Of a DNA stretch of 64,000 nucleotides, positions 1-12,259 are shown piece after piece. How positions within the stretch are numbered: position 1 is the stretch's first letter; each line of letters starts with the position of its first letter. The position numbers were made by a program, and so were the translations under genes. The notes under the pieces are model-generated. The model saw nothing but the letters and a program-made list of their open reading frames with translations, was not told the DNA's origin and searched no databases. Source of the stretch: Omphiscola glabra (taxonomy: Eukaryota; Mollusca; Gastropoda; Lymnaeidae). Location: assembly GCA_964017045.1 (NCBI GenBank), contig OZ024809.1:25970618-26034617 (forward strand). Direction: 5' to 3'.

Positions 1-125
1 TTTTATCAATTTGTTCTTTTTTTTATAAATTTGTTGTTTTTTTATCAATTTGTTGTTTTTATCAATGTGTTGTTTTTATCAATTTTTTGTTTTTATAAAT
101 TTGTTGTTTTTATCAATTTGTTGTG
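1..125. repeat. T-rich short tandem repeat
   Basis: Imperfect units of about 15 to 20 bp, built around ATCAATTTGTTG plus a T run, repeat to about position 125. The array probably continues left of the window. Confidence 0.8.
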
Positions 126-1003
126 AAAATGTTTGGATATTGTTTGAGAAAGCCATGCTGGTCAATAAAGATAAAAAGTTTGTTACGCCGTTATACATTG
201 GGATAAGCAGTTTACAAGTAGTTAATAGCAAAATTGTATCCGGATACCAGTTATAAAACTGTATACAGGTACAGATATTAAGGTCAAATTTTGAAAATAG
301 TTTTATAAAAGTGTTTCACGGGACGGGGCCTGGTGTCAATCTTTTTTTTGGAAATGAGAATCAGTACTTTAAGCTTAATGAAAGGGACTGTAGTGGAAGT
401 GGACCCCGATAAACTGATGAGGTGGGGGTAATGGTGGAGGCGGAGATGATGGGGGAGGAGGGGCCATCGACCTTGAAATGACAAGAGTCATTGACCTCAC
501 GGGTCTAGTTTTGTTATGGAAATCGATTGGACGTGATTCAATAAGTTTAAAACTTTCAGTAGATATCGGAACAAATCACCCCGAGCATTGGTCCGTGTAT
601 GTGTGTGTGTCACCGTGGTGTGTCTGTGCTCGCTTGTGAATGTGTGTGTGTGTGTGTGTGTGTCACCGTCATGTGGCTGTGTTTATGCGTGAATGTGTGT
701 GTTTGACGGTGTTTAGTGAATTCATAATCAGTTTAAAATGTCCACATGTTAATTATTGAAGTATGTGGTTACTTCCACGAGTTATCAAAGATCAATTCTG
801 GACGTTGATAGCAATAAGATGTTATTGGTCAGGCAACCGTTGGGCTATGGGCTTGATTGTGTTTTACGGTACGTTGAGCTCTGAACTAACCAGGAAGTAA
901 TAACGTTTTCCCAATGATTAAATAAAAGCCGCCAATTGTTAATTCATTGAGTGCTGAAACATTGATGTACACATTTAATTTTATTTCTGAGGGCAAGCGT
1001 TGA
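126..1003. other. Non-coding stretch with a (GT)n microsatellite
   Basis: I see no supported gene here. Interrupted GT-rich microsatellite lies at about 598-664. The short open frames have no splice context or recognisable protein. Confidence 0.6.
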
Positions 1004-1240
1004 AGATAGCTGCCGGTGTCATGACGTGGTTGATGACAGCTGCCGATGTCATGATGTGGTTGATGACAGTTACCGATGTCATGATGTGGTTGATGACAGT
1101 TGCCGGTGTCATGATGTGGTTGATGACAGTTGCCGGTGTCGTGATGTGGTTGATGACAGTTGCCGATGTCATGATGTGGTTTATGACAGTTACCGATGTC
1201 ATGATGTGGTTGATGACAGTTGCCGCTGTCATGATGTGGT
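1004..1240. repeat. 30-bp minisatellite, about 8 copies
   Basis: The core ATGATGTGGTTGATGACAG recurs every 30 bp with a few substitutions. Because 30 is a multiple of 3, frames stay open on both strands (for example repeats of VDDSCRCHD). That is what a repeat gives by chance, so I do not call these genes. Confidence 0.93.
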
Positions 1241-1346
1241 ATTGCACGGGAAGGCGAATTCGACCAGTCAAGATCTTATTTCACCAATTATTGTTAAGCA
1301 ATGGGTAATTGAAGTTTTTAAAAAGAATATACGACCGTTTGAACAA

Positions 1347-1614
1347 CCGACTTCACATGACATGTTGTTTTCCTAGGTCTGTGTTGGAACCACCGATTTC
1401 ACATGACCTGTTGTGTTCCTAGGTCTGTGTTGGAACCACCGATTTCACATGACCTGTTGTGTTCCTAGGTCTGTGTTTGATCCACCGACTTCACATGACC
1501 AGTTGTGTTCCTAGGTCTGTGTTGGAACCACCGACTGTACATGACTTGTTGTGTTCCTAGGTCTGTGTTTGATCCACCGACTTCACATGACCTGTTGTGT
1601 TCCTAGGTCTGTGT
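1347..1614. repeat. 46-bp minisatellite, about 6 copies
   Basis: Units share TTCCTAGGTCTGTGTTGGAA and CACATGACCTGTTGTG. Copies differ at a few sites, such as GGAACC versus TGATCC. Confidence 0.92.
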
Positions 1615-1929
1615 TTTTTTCTCTTTAGGTTTGTCTCCTGGTACCGACCTATCTTATGACTCATTCAAAATAAGGACCAGGCTACTCTGACTGTAGGGTC
1701 TTTCAGCACCACTAATATTTACTAAAAAAAATAAAAGGTCAGGATTTTTTATTTGCGTTTTGATTATTTTTTGTCGTTTTTTTAAATTATTAATTATTGT
1801 TTGAACTGAGAGATGTTTGACCCGTTGTTCTCTTGTGCATCTGTGTCATCACAATGTTTTGAGGTACATTATTGACGGACGCTTTTGGGAGGAATCCTAA
1901 TGTTTCGTTAAAAGGTTAGTTCAGATGCC

Positions 1930-2745
1930 AGCATGACTTTCTAAGATCATGAGAAGATTTATGGCTTCCTAAGATCATGAGAAGATTCATGGCTTTCTAA
2001 GATCATGAGAAGATTCATGGCTTTCTAAGATCATGAGAAGATTCATGGCTTTCTAAGATCATGAGAAGATTCATGGCTTTCTAAGATCATGAGAAGATTC
2101 ATGGCTTCCTAAGATCATGAGAAGATTCATGGCTTTCTAAGATCATGAGAAGATTCATGGCTTTCTAAGATCATGAGAAGATTCATGGCTTTCAAAGATC
2201 ATGAGAAGATTCATGGCTTCCTAAGATCATTAGAAGATTCATGGCTTTCTAAGATCATGAGAAGATTCATGGCTTTCTAAGATCATGAGAAGAATCATGG
2301 TTTTCTAAGCTTATGTGAAGATACTATTTTTTCTAAGATCATGTGAAGATTGAAGATTTTCTAAGCTTATATGAAGATTAATGGCTTTCTAAGATCATGG
2401 GAAGATTCATGGCTTTTTAAGATCATGTGAAGATTCATGGCTTTTTAAGATCATGTGAAGATTCATGGCTTTTTAAGATCATGTGAAGATTCATGGCTTT
2501 TTAAGATCATGTGAAGATTCATGGCTTTTTAAGATCATGTGAAGATTCATGGCTTTTTAAGATCATGTGAAGATTCATGGCTTTCTAGGCTTATGTGAAC
2601 ATTCAATGTTTTCTTAGCTCCTGTGAAGGTTCATGGCTTTCTAAGCTCGTGGGAAGATTGAAGGTTTTCTAAGCTCATTGGAAGTTTCAAGGCATCCTAA
2701 GCTCATATGACGATTCGTGGATTTCTAAGCTCATGTGAAGATTTA
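1930..2745. repeat. 28-bp minisatellite, about 29 copies
   Basis: The core is CTAAGATCATGAGAAGATTC followed by ATGGCT. Copies between about 2400 and 2580 form a homogenised subset carrying GTGAAG and TTTTTAAG variants. The right edge is more diverged, which suggests older units at that margin. Confidence 0.95.
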
Positions 2746-2762
2746 AGGCTTGCCTAAGGCTT

Positions 2763-3312
2763 ATGAGACAGTTGACATCACTCATTAGACAGTTGACATC
2801 ACTCGTGAGACACTTGACATCACTCATGAGACACTTGACATCACTCATGAGACACTTGACATCACTCATGGGGTACTTGACATCACTCATGGGGTACTTG
2901 ACATCACTCGTGGAACATTTGACATGACTCTTGAGACACTTGACATCACTCATGAGACACTTGACATCACTCATGAGACACTTGACATCACTTATGAGAC
3001 ACTTGACATCACTCATGAGACTATGACATCACTCATGAGACACTTGACATCAATAATGAGACACTTAACATCATTCATAAGACACTTGACACCATTCATG
3101 AGACACTTGACATCACTCATGGGACATTTGAAATGATTCTTGAGACACTTGATTTCACTCATGAGACATTTGACATCACCCATGAGACACTTGATATTAC
3201 TCATGAGACACTTGACATCATTCATGAGACACTTGGCATCACTCATGAGACAATTAATATCACTCTTAAGTCATTCGAGATAATTTATGAGCCAGTTGAC
3301 ATCACTATTAGG
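2763..3312. repeat. 21-bp minisatellite, about 26 copies
   Basis: The unit is GAGACACTTGACATCACTCA plus T. It abuts the preceding 28-bp array. The 7-codon periodicity keeps frames open on both strands (for example MSDVKCL and HETLDIT repeats), which I treat as artefacts of the repeat. Confidence 0.95.
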
Positions 3313-4245
3313 TTCAGTAGGACTGGTCTAAACGAGGCCCCAACTTGGTATTCGTTATTTCATTAAGTAAGTGTCATTAACACCATTGATTAATTTTAAC
3401 AAAAATTTTATTTTTTAAAGGCGTCCCTTAAGAACATAATATGTACAGACACAACTCAATCATAATAATTAGTAACGTTTAAAACTAACTAAATAAAGAA
3501 TTTAAATGAACACAGTACTGTGTCTTCCCCAGAGTATTTTTATGTCAAATAAATGGTTTTAAAATGCAAAGTCGATTTAAAAATCTCTCACAATAGATAC
3601 ATATAGGCGTGATTGGCTATAGTATTCTTCCTTCCGGCCGGGAATTGACTTTTGTCTATTGCTTAATGACCAGTTCAGCGTGAAACAGGACACCCCACCC
3701 CGACCCACCCTGTCCCGCCCTCCATTGATTAGTCCACAAGCACTGACCAGGCAGCACTGAATAGGCAGCACTGACCAGGTCACGATTAGTTCCAGACCAG
3801 GTCTGAAATCGACCATTACAGTCAAACAAATCCCCTATTATAGTTCTAATCTTCATACAGGCAAATGGGGACACACTATGGGTATTGGTTCTCGCTTCTT
3901 AGTTGAGGGGGGTACCAAAAAAAGTTGTGGGGTACATATGTATTAATAGTTCTAGAAATATCTTAACATTTGACAAGTGAGCTAAATTCATTTACTTGAA
4001 CCATTTGCGGTTAAATCAGTGAGCATTGTCAATTAGATCAAAGTAAAAAAATGTACTTGTACTCTAGTTAGGTTTGTAACGACTATATAAATGGCGAATT
4101 ACTGATTAATCGGTCTCCAATAATCGGCTGATTTCGATTCATCGATTAATTATTTTGTATACAACTTTGAAATGCTTATTCTAGAGACCTAATTACATAT
4201 TTAATATAATTAATCACAATTACTAGAGTTAACTGTCACTTAACA
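3313..4245. other. Intergenic, nothing recognised
   Basis: No supported gene, RNA or element. The stretch is AT-rich with short chance open frames. Confidence 0.5.
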
Positions 4246-4249
4246 CTGA

Positions 4250-4545
4250 CTTAACATCTGACAACCCCATGAGAAATTACACCCGAAACAATAACAAATG
4301 CTTCACTGTGCCTCGGAGTAACACAGTGCAACATAAGCAGTCATTCTTTCCACGCACCATAATTGCTTGGAACAACCTGGACAATACCGCCGTGAACTCG
4401 ACAACGATCGAAAGCTTCAAGGCCGCCCTGGCATCTGCTAGGAGCCGTTAGATTGGCAACATCGCTTCCCCAACCGTTGCACATATGCCAGTATATGGAT
4501 GCAGCAACGTACCGAACCAGAACCAGAACCAGAATAATCCAGCTG
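4250..4545 (+). mobile_element. CR1-like LINE relic: end of the RT ORF plus 3' tail
   Basis: The frame at 4269-4451 reads through SFFPRTIIAWNNLD and ESFKAAL to a stop. This is the hallmark C-terminus of CR1-like non-LTR reverse transcriptase ORFs. About 75 bp of 3' UTR follow, ending in a short AACCAG repeat (about 4516-4536), as expected of a LINE 3' microsatellite tail. A near-identical copy of the last 110 bp lies inverted at 43321-43432. The element is strongly 5'-truncated and dead. Confidence 0.8.
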
Positions 4546-4796
4546 ACATCAATGTATTACAACGTTAGGAACACACAACTTGGGTCTAGTTCAAGTCTTA
4601 TTGACTGAGAGATAGTGATGTATTTTCATTTCAGTGCTAAAAGAGTTGGACACGAGGACCTCTTTCTTTTTAGATTTTCTGCACCGAATTTCTTTGCGTA
4701 ATGCATTTTAAGAAATGTTTAGTTATTTTCTACTTTTTAGTACGTTTAAACTCGTCTTGGATAGAAAGTCTGTTTTTTTTAAAGTTTGTCATATAT

Positions 4797-5260
4797 CTTC
4801 TTCTTCTTCTTCTATGTTTTGAGGGCCCACGATCAATGCATTGATCATTATGGCTCCTATGGTTCAGATGGGTTCGCGATGTTAATGTGCGTGGTTTTAA
4901 GGGGATAATTCACTGGTTGCAAGACAGGAGGCAAGAGCCGCAAATGTGTCAAGTGTAGTTGCCTCAACTATTTAATTCCTTTATTGTCTTTGGAAGCAAG
5001 GAGGAGCTCCTGTACTGAGTTCTTGTTTTTAAAATTCGAAACTGTTTGTCGTGACCTCTTCGCTGTCTAGGGGGGAGATTGACGAGTTTCTGTTTGATAC
5101 TGGAGCAGTGGACCAGCCCATTTTTGATCTTGTACAACATGACGAGCCTAGATAGTCGTCGTTCTTTCAACGGTGGCCACCCTAATGTTTCCAGCATGCT
5201 GCCAACACTAGAGGTGTTTCTGTAGCGGTTCATGACAAAGCGTGCTGCCCGTCGTTGGTT
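4797..5260 (-). mobile_element. CR1-like LINE 3' fragment with (GAA)n tail
   Basis: On the minus strand, from about 5260 down to 4964, the frame reads RAARFVMNRYRNTSS, then GWPPLKERR, then LPPRQRRGHDKQF and LLPKTIKELNS. This is the typical tail of a CR1-like reverse transcriptase. The 3' UTR continues to a GAA/AGA microsatellite tail at 4797-4813. The copy is 5'-truncated. A second copy of this 3' end, in the opposite orientation, lies at 54096-54379. Confidence 0.85.
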
Positions 5261-6590
5261 TATTGTTTTATTTTAACCCTGGTCGCGAGCCTTCCATTGT
5301 TCCGACTTTAATTGCTGTATTGCCCTGCTCCAAAACCTTCCCCATCATATCCCAAATTCTACATTTGGGTCTTGTAAAAGAAAACGGGGGAAGGGGGGTA
5401 TCACCCCCTTTCTTATTCCATCATCACTCACCACAACAACCCCACCCCTCTCTTGGCCCGAGATACTGGAGCTGTAACTCCCTGTCATCCACTCAGCTGT
5501 AACATTACAGGCCAGCACAGTGAAGACTGAATCGATCGAACGAGAGGGTCACGTGTGACAACAACAAAATTATGCTCGGACGTGACGAATACCTTGGATT
5601 TGTGGACAAAAACAAAGTCTTTCATCAAAAGAGAAATGCACCAAATGAGATAGACACACTTAGAAAACCGAAGCCAAAATCGCCAACGGGCGTGAAATGC
5701 AAACAGCCAACACCTTGAAGTTAAGCTCACCTAGACGCGGCTTGCATTTCATTTCAAAACATTTAACACCTTCTGTTTGTTCTGAAGGTTAATGCCGCTA
5801 CATAAAAATGTCTTTATTTCATTAAAAAAAAACAAAATAACAACCTTTCCAGGTTTAATAGTTATGCGACCAACTAGAACCAATGAAGTTAGACTGTAAA
5901 GACTGTAAAGACTTTAAAGACTGTAACGACTGTAAGGACTGTAAAGACTGTAAAGACTCTTAGTGTTTAGTATAGCCAAGACCCGATTATGTAAAAAAAA
6001 ATAATAATAAAAAATAAACAACAACGAAACAAATTCGATTGTTATTAATAATAAAATAAAGAGAATGGAGCAAAATAAGGACAAACATTAATTCATATTA
6101 TGTCGACAGCAAATTCAAGCCTTTCAAAATATGAAAGAAATGAAAAATAAGAAAAAAAATAGGCAAGCAAAACGAAGCAAAATTAAAGATAATTATTGAG
6201 CAAGAGTGGATTTCATTTAATCTATAATACACTGATAGGATTGCTAGTAACTGGAATCGTTGTTTCCGGCATCCGGTTATTGCTAATAGTGCATTTATAG
6301 ATAAACAGTAAATTCTGTGTAAAAAAAAAGACAATACTATATGATTATTCTTTTTTTACTACCAAAGCTTTTTTAACAAAGTATTACCTTTCCGAATCTT
6401 TGGCATCAAAAAAACGTATTTTGTTGCTTCTATTTATTTGGTTTATTTTGAGCTGGAATGTCAAATATTTCAAACAAGCGGGTAGTTGTTGTTTTTACAT
6501 CCAGTCCAGGTATTTTGAGAGAATGTCCGGTTGGTCCAAGTGTTACAAAATAAAAGTAAACGTCTCATTTTCTGTAATATTTGTCCTAAA
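5261..6590. other. Intergenic, with a small 10-bp array
   Basis: No gene supported. A 10-bp repeat (GACTGTAAAG) runs from about 5891 to 5958. The rest is AT-rich. Confidence 0.55.
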
Positions 6591-6591
6591 C

Positions 6592-6950
6592 CCTACATGC
6601 CTGGCTTTGTAACTAAGGGCCTACAGTCAGTCCTACACCCTAAATGCCGGGCTTTGTAACTAAGGGCCTACAGTCAGTCCTATACCCTACATGCTGGGCT
6701 TTGTAACTAAGGGCCTACAGTCAGTCCTACACCCTACATGCCGGGCTTTGTAACTAAGGGCCTACAGTCAGTCCTACACCCTACATGCCGGGCTTTGTAA
6801 CTAAGGGCCTACAGTCAGTCCTACACCCTACATGCCGGGCTTTAAACCAAAGGCCTACATACAGTCTTACACGCTACCTGCCGGACCTTAAAAATAGGCA
6901 TACAGACAGTCCTAAAGACAGTCGTAAAGACAGTCCTATAGACAGCCCTA
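6592..6950. repeat. 47-bp minisatellite (about 6 copies) plus a 12-bp tail array
   Basis: Units share TGCCGGGCTTTGTAACTAAG and CAGTCAGTCCTACACCC. The array decays at about 6840 and passes into GACAGTCCTAAA-type 12-bp units at about 6900-6946. Confidence 0.92.
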
Positions 6951-7642
6951 CACCATACCCCTGGCATATAGCTGTTTCGAAGGCTCTGCCCCTGTATATC
7001 TTCAAAAACTGAGTTCTAAACATGCATCCACACAGAAACTGCATTCTTCAGCACAGCCCTTACTATGAGTTCCCAGTGTGGGTGGACACAGATGGGGATA
7101 GTAAGAAGTCATACGGAATGCGCTCTGTGGAAGGTATAGCGTTTAAATTGTGGATGAAATATAAGAACAATGTACGTGGAACAGTTTGCCTCAATCTTTG
7201 AGGGACATTAAAAGGGATAAAGAATCATTTAAGAACAATTTAAAGAATTGTTTTCTTTAAATAGATTTTAGGACGTCAGAGCGCTGTGAGCACGCTGAAA
7301 TTGCATGGACATAAGCGCTATAAAAGTACGCACTCATCATCATCATCTTTATTGATTAATATAATAGTCGCCTCTGCCTAAAGACAAAAATCGAACCTTT
7401 TCACCTGAGTTCAACCGTCACGCATGACGCTCGCTGTATGACTTTTTGTTCACTTAGTACTATTAATATAATACGTTTGGAATAGGGTGGAGGGGGGCGG
7501 TTGTGAAAAAGAATCAGAAGCCAACTATATATAAGAGATTTCTCTTTGTTTTTCTTCAAATTCAATGTTTTCAAGATGAAAAAATTGCTCCTCGTCTCAT
7601 TTTATTATTAGTTATTAATTTTTTATAAAAAATAATGTAGAC

Positions 7643-7812
7643 TAAGATACCGGTATCTTAAAATAATGCATACTAAGATACCGGTATCATAAAATAATCC
7701 AGAAAAAGATACCGGTATATTAAAATAATGCAAACTAAGATACAGGTAACGTACAATAATGAAGACTAAAATATCGGTATCTTAAAATAATGCAGACTAA
7801 GATACCTGTACA
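7643..7812. repeat. 31-bp minisatellite, about 6 copies
   Basis: The core is AAGATACCGGTATCTTAAAA. It contains the palindrome GATACCGGTATC, so each unit could form a small hairpin. Confidence 0.88.
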
Positions 7813-7850
7813 TTAAAATTAAAGGCCGCTTGAGTTTATATCAGAGCTCT

Positions 7851-8775
7851 CATTGCCTTAGGACGTCCTCGGACCGTGATAAGGTTTTCATTGTTATTAC
7901 TCTGTCAAGACATCCTTGGACTATGATAAAGTCTTCATTGTTATTACTCTGTCAGGACATCCTTGGACTATGATAAAGTCTTCATTGTTATTACTCTGTC
8001 AAGACATCCTTGGACTATGATAAAGTCTTCATTGTTATTACTCTGTCAGGACATCCTTGGACTATGATAAAGTCTTCATTGTTATTACTCTGTCAAGACA
8101 TCCTTGGACTATGACAAGGTCTTCATTGTTATTACTCTGTCAGGACATCCTTGGACTATGATAAAGTCTTCATTGTTATTACTCTGTCAGGACATCCTTG
8201 GACTATGATAAATTCTTCATTGTTATTACTCTGTCAAGACATCCTTGGACTATGATAAGGTCTTCGTTGTTATCACTCTGTTAGGACACCCTCGGACTAT
8301 GATAAGGTCTTCATTGTTGTTACTCTGTTAGGACATCCTCGGACTATGATAAGGTCTTCGTTGTTATCACTCTGTTAGGACACCCTCGGACTATGATAAG
8401 GTCTTCATTGTTGTTACTCTGTTAGGACATCCTCGGACTATGATAAGGTCTTCATTTTTATTACTCTGTTAGGACACCCTCGGACTATGATAAGGTCTTC
8501 ATTGTTGTTACTCTGTTAGGACATCCTCGGACTATGATAAGGTCTTCATTTTTATTACTCTGTTAGGACATCCTCGGACTATGATAAGGTCTTCATTGTT
8601 ATTACTCTGTTAGGACATCCTCGGACTATGATAAGGTCTTCGTTGTTATTACTCTGTTAGGACATCCTCGGACTATGATAAGGTCTTCATTGTTATTACT
8701 CTGTCAGGACATCCTCGGACTATGATAGGGTCTTTCTGTCTATGATAAGGTCTTCATTGTTATTACTCTGTCCTC
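7851..8775. repeat. 47-bp minisatellite, about 19 copies
   Basis: The core is GGACTATGATAAGGTCTTCA plus TTGTTATTACTCTGT. The left half carries CATCCTTGGAC and TAAAGTC variants and the right half CATCCTCGGAC and TAAGGTC, so two sub-families expanded separately. In part of the array two unit types alternate, suggesting a 94-bp higher-order unit. Confidence 0.95.
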
Positions 8776-9082
8776 TAACTAAAGTATACATTCAATGACG
8801 CGTCGACCGAAAATCACGTTTAACAGTAATTTTTAAAATAAAAACAAAATTGAAAAAAAAAAAAAGTAAAAATATCGCTCAAGAAAGATTTAATTTCATT
8901 TTATCCAAATACGTCATACAGAATTCTTTTTAAACCCAAAATACGTCTGCCAACACACCGGTGTATGATTAATTATATATACAAATTGCAATAATAATAA
9001 CTTTATTTTTTTTTAAAAGTCAGCACAAGCTTTATTCGAGGGAGGTAATCAGTAAAACATTTTTAGAATGGGTTAAAACTCT

Positions 9083-9238
9083 ATTACCTTTCTTGAATTT
9101 CCGGCATAGACACTTTAAGACTTTCCTTCTACGCGCGTTTCTATTTTTTCGGGTTGTCTTTCCAGCGTAATGTTCGAGTCTACTCACGTGACCTTCTCTT
9201 TCGTTCGGTTCATCGTCTGTCTCGTGCTGAATTGGCCT
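9083..9238 (-). CDS. Orphan exon candidate, basic protein
   Basis: On the minus strand an open stretch lies between a plausible acceptor (CGACTTTTCAG before 9238) and a strong donor (GTAATAG after AAGAAAG). It would encode PIQHETDDEPNEREGHVSR, then LEHYAGKTTRKNRNARRRK, then VLKCLCRKFKK. The segment is acidic first, then very Lys/Arg-rich. I recognise no family. Its start phase does not join directly to the candidate exon at 11635-11754, so at least one exon would be missing if they belong together. The call rests only on splice signals and base composition. Confidence 0.28.
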
Positions 9239-10499
9239 GAAAAGTCGCCTGGTTTGATGACACGGAGTTACAGATACGGTGTGCTGGGTTGAGGAAGGGG
9301 GGGGGGGGGGGTGTGGGTTGGGGTGAGTGATGGGAAATATGAAAAGGTGATTAAAAACAGCAACCCTTTCGCTGACAACCACCATCTGTCCCACCAACAT
9401 CGGTCCGACCACCATCTGTCCTAACTGTAGGAATTTAGGATGGGAAGGTGAGAATTATTGGGGGGAGGGGCGGGGCATTTCGGCCATGAGACTCTAATCA
9501 TCGGACGGCAAGTACTCCGTTAAATTTGACTTTTAGTTTTATCCCTGGTCAAAGTACTAAGTCACCATGTGCGGGAATGTGAAAGAATTCCATATCAACA
9601 AAAAAAATATTTTCTGGCCAATTGACAGCTTAATACCGAGTGTGATGACAGCTCTTACCTAGGCTTAAACTAGGGGAGTACCGATGGGCTGCTAACGATT
9701 GTGCGTGTGTTGATGGGGGGAAGTCAGAGGTCAATGTTGGCTATCTTCGGGTCAGAGGTCAGGATTGGTTATCAAATAAATTGCATGACGCTCAGACACA
9801 CGTGCAATCCTTGTATTTGCCTTACACCACAGCAGGACCCTTACACTCCCCCCCCCCCCGGGCCTCTCTCTCTCTCACACACACACACACATGTCCTTTT
9901 ATATGAAACAAGATAATGGCTGGGTAATATTCTAGGTCATGACAAGGTAATAGCGAGGTAATATAATCAGCGACAAGTTCTTTTCAACGTGTCAGTGACG
10001 GATCTAAAGGCAGAACTGGACAACTAGAATTTGTATTTAGCCAGGCCGCCACCAGAAACAACATAACTTAACCGAACCACGTTAACTTAACAATCTTAAC
10101 AAAGATGTAAAACAACATCTCGAGTTATCTGTCTTTAATAACCTCTACATCAACACACTGTTGTTTATTTATTTCGGTAAGTTTTTGTGGTTTTTTAATT
10201 ATTTTTTTTTTTTGGAAGTTTTTAATAGTATTTCTCTGATTTATATGTGATACTTTATTAGACACATTGTGTTGTATGTTCCAAATTCAGAATTCTTTCA
10301 ATTCTGTTCCTTTAGTGGTTTTTCTTTTTCCTTTTTTTTTTACTCCACTGCGCATGTCACAGGCGTCATCGTGAAATGGTACACGCTACAAAAGATTTAC
10401 TCCAGCTGAAATGGGAAATTCTTTGGTATACCTGGATAAAAAGGTGAAGAAAAAAATGTGTTATGCTTTTACTTATTTCGAATATGACATTCCGCCACT
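9239..10499. other. Non-coding stretch
   Basis: No gene supported. It contains short G, C and CA runs (about 9297-9312, 9848-9860, 9876-9892) and T-rich tracts. If the flanking minus-strand exon candidates are real, this could be an intron. Confidence 0.45.
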
Positions 10500-11545
10500 C
10501 AAATTTTCATTCACAAAATCGTATGTTTCCTACCATTCACAAAATCGTATGTTTTCTATCATTGACTAAATTGTATGTTTCCTATCATTAAAAATCGTAT
10601 GTTTCCTATCATTCACTAAATCATGTTTCCTATCATTCACTAAATCATATGTTTCCTATCATTCACAAAATCGTATGTTTCCTATCATTCACTAAATCAT
10701 GTTTCCTATCATTCACAAAATCATATGTTTCCAATCATCCACAAAAATCGTATGTTTCCTATCATTCACTAAATCGTATGTTTCCTTTCATTCACTAAAT
10801 CGTATGTTTCCTTTCATTCACTAAATCGTATGTTTCCTTTCATTCACTAAATCGTATGTTTCCTATCATTCACTAAATCGTATGTTTACTATCCTTCACT
10901 AATTCGTATGTTTCCTTTCATTCGCAAAATCGTATGTTTCCTTTCATTCACTAAATCGTATGTTTCCTATTATTAACTAAATCGTATGTTTCCTATCGTA
11001 ACATAATCGTATGTTTCCTTTCATTCACTAAATCGTATGTTTCCTATCATTCACTAAATCATATGTTTCCTATCATTCACTAAATCGTATGTTTCCTATC
11101 ATTCACTAAATCGTATGTTTCCTTTCATTCACTAAATCATATGTTTCCTATCATTCACTAAATCGTATGTTTCCTATCATTCACTAAATCGTATGTTTCC
11201 TATCATTCACTAAATCGTATGTTTCCTTTCATTCACAAAAATCGTATGTTTCCTATCATTCACTAAATCGTATGTTTCCTATCATTCACTAAATCGTATG
11301 TTTCCTATCATTCACTAAATCGTATGTTTCCTATCATTCACTAAATCGTATGTTTCCTATCATTCACTAAATCGTATGTTTCCTATCATTCACTAAATCG
11401 TATGTTTCCTATCATTCACTAAATCGTATGTTTCCTATCATTCACTAAATCGTATGTTTCCTATCATTCACTAAATCGTATGTTTCCTATTATTCACAAA
11501 ATCGTATGTTTCCAATCATCCACTAAATCGTTTTTTTTCTATCAT
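10500..11545. repeat. 26-bp minisatellite, about 40 copies
   Basis: The core is CACTAAATCGTATGTTTCCT. The copies at about 11290-11470 are almost identical, while the left edge is more diverged with lost bases. This pattern points to recent expansion in the right half. Confidence 0.95.
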
Positions 11546-11634
11546 TCCCAAATTTTTATGTTTTCTTTCATTGACAAAGTCGTACGTTTCCTTTCCTTCG
11601 GTAAACACAGAAATAAATGAATAGATGTTTTACC

Positions 11635-11754
11635 CAGCGAAGCAAAGCATTCTGTTTTCTCTGCAAGTTTGATGTCTCTCTTCCTCTTCACGTTGTCATA
11701 GACTCTCTGCATTTGAGGGGATGATGGGGGGACCACCTGATTCCGAGACATCAT
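11635..11754 (-). CDS. Orphan first-exon candidate
   Basis: The minus strand opens with ATGATG at 11754. It reads MMSRNQVVPPSSPQMQR, then VYDNVKRKRDIKLAEKTE, then CFASL, reaching a possible donor (GG|GTAAAA) near 11635. The segment is hydrophilic and Lys/Arg-rich, with no signal peptide and no family recognised. It lies about 500 bp downstream of the stop of the secreted-protein gene on the same strand. Codon content looks less random than in the surrounding DNA, but no partner exon joins in phase, so I hold it only as a candidate. Confidence 0.25.
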
Positions 11755-12063
11755 TTTAAATAGGCGTTACAATAATATTTCAAGGCAGAAATTTTATGTA
11801 ATTTTGAACATGGGCCATTGAAAAAAAAGAAGAGGGGTGTGGAGTGAAGGTGGCACCGACGTACTGGGGCGCCAAAAGCGTGATTATGTCATGCAAAATA
11901 TGAGTATTAATATTTATATTTCTGTGAAGAGGACGCCTAAATTTAGACTTTTCCCCGAGGTAGCTTTAGCTTGGATCTACAAAGACTTGGAATACTTGTA
12001 GGAAAAACCTACACGTTATTTTCTGTGCCCCCTCTAAAAAGAGGTCGATCTAGCAAGACAGGC

Positions 12064-12088
12064 TTTATTTAAAATATATAATTTTATT
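12064..12088 (-). promoter_or_regulatory. Candidate polyadenylation signals of the secreted-protein gene
   Basis: Two AATAAA hexamers lie on the minus strand (plus-strand TTTATT at 12064-12069 and 12083-12088), about 170 to 195 nt after the stop codon. Their position is suitable. Either could be used. Confidence 0.45.
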
Positions 12089-12259
12089 GAGGTTATTGAG
12101 GTAAATTGTATTTTGTCCTTCATAAAAAAATTATGATTCATTGTACTTATTCTAAGGAAAAATTCACATGAAACATTTTACTAACTTGCAGGACAGCAAT
12201 AAATTCTGGTTTTTTTTTTTTCAAACAGACATTTCATGACATCTACTATGATAAATGAA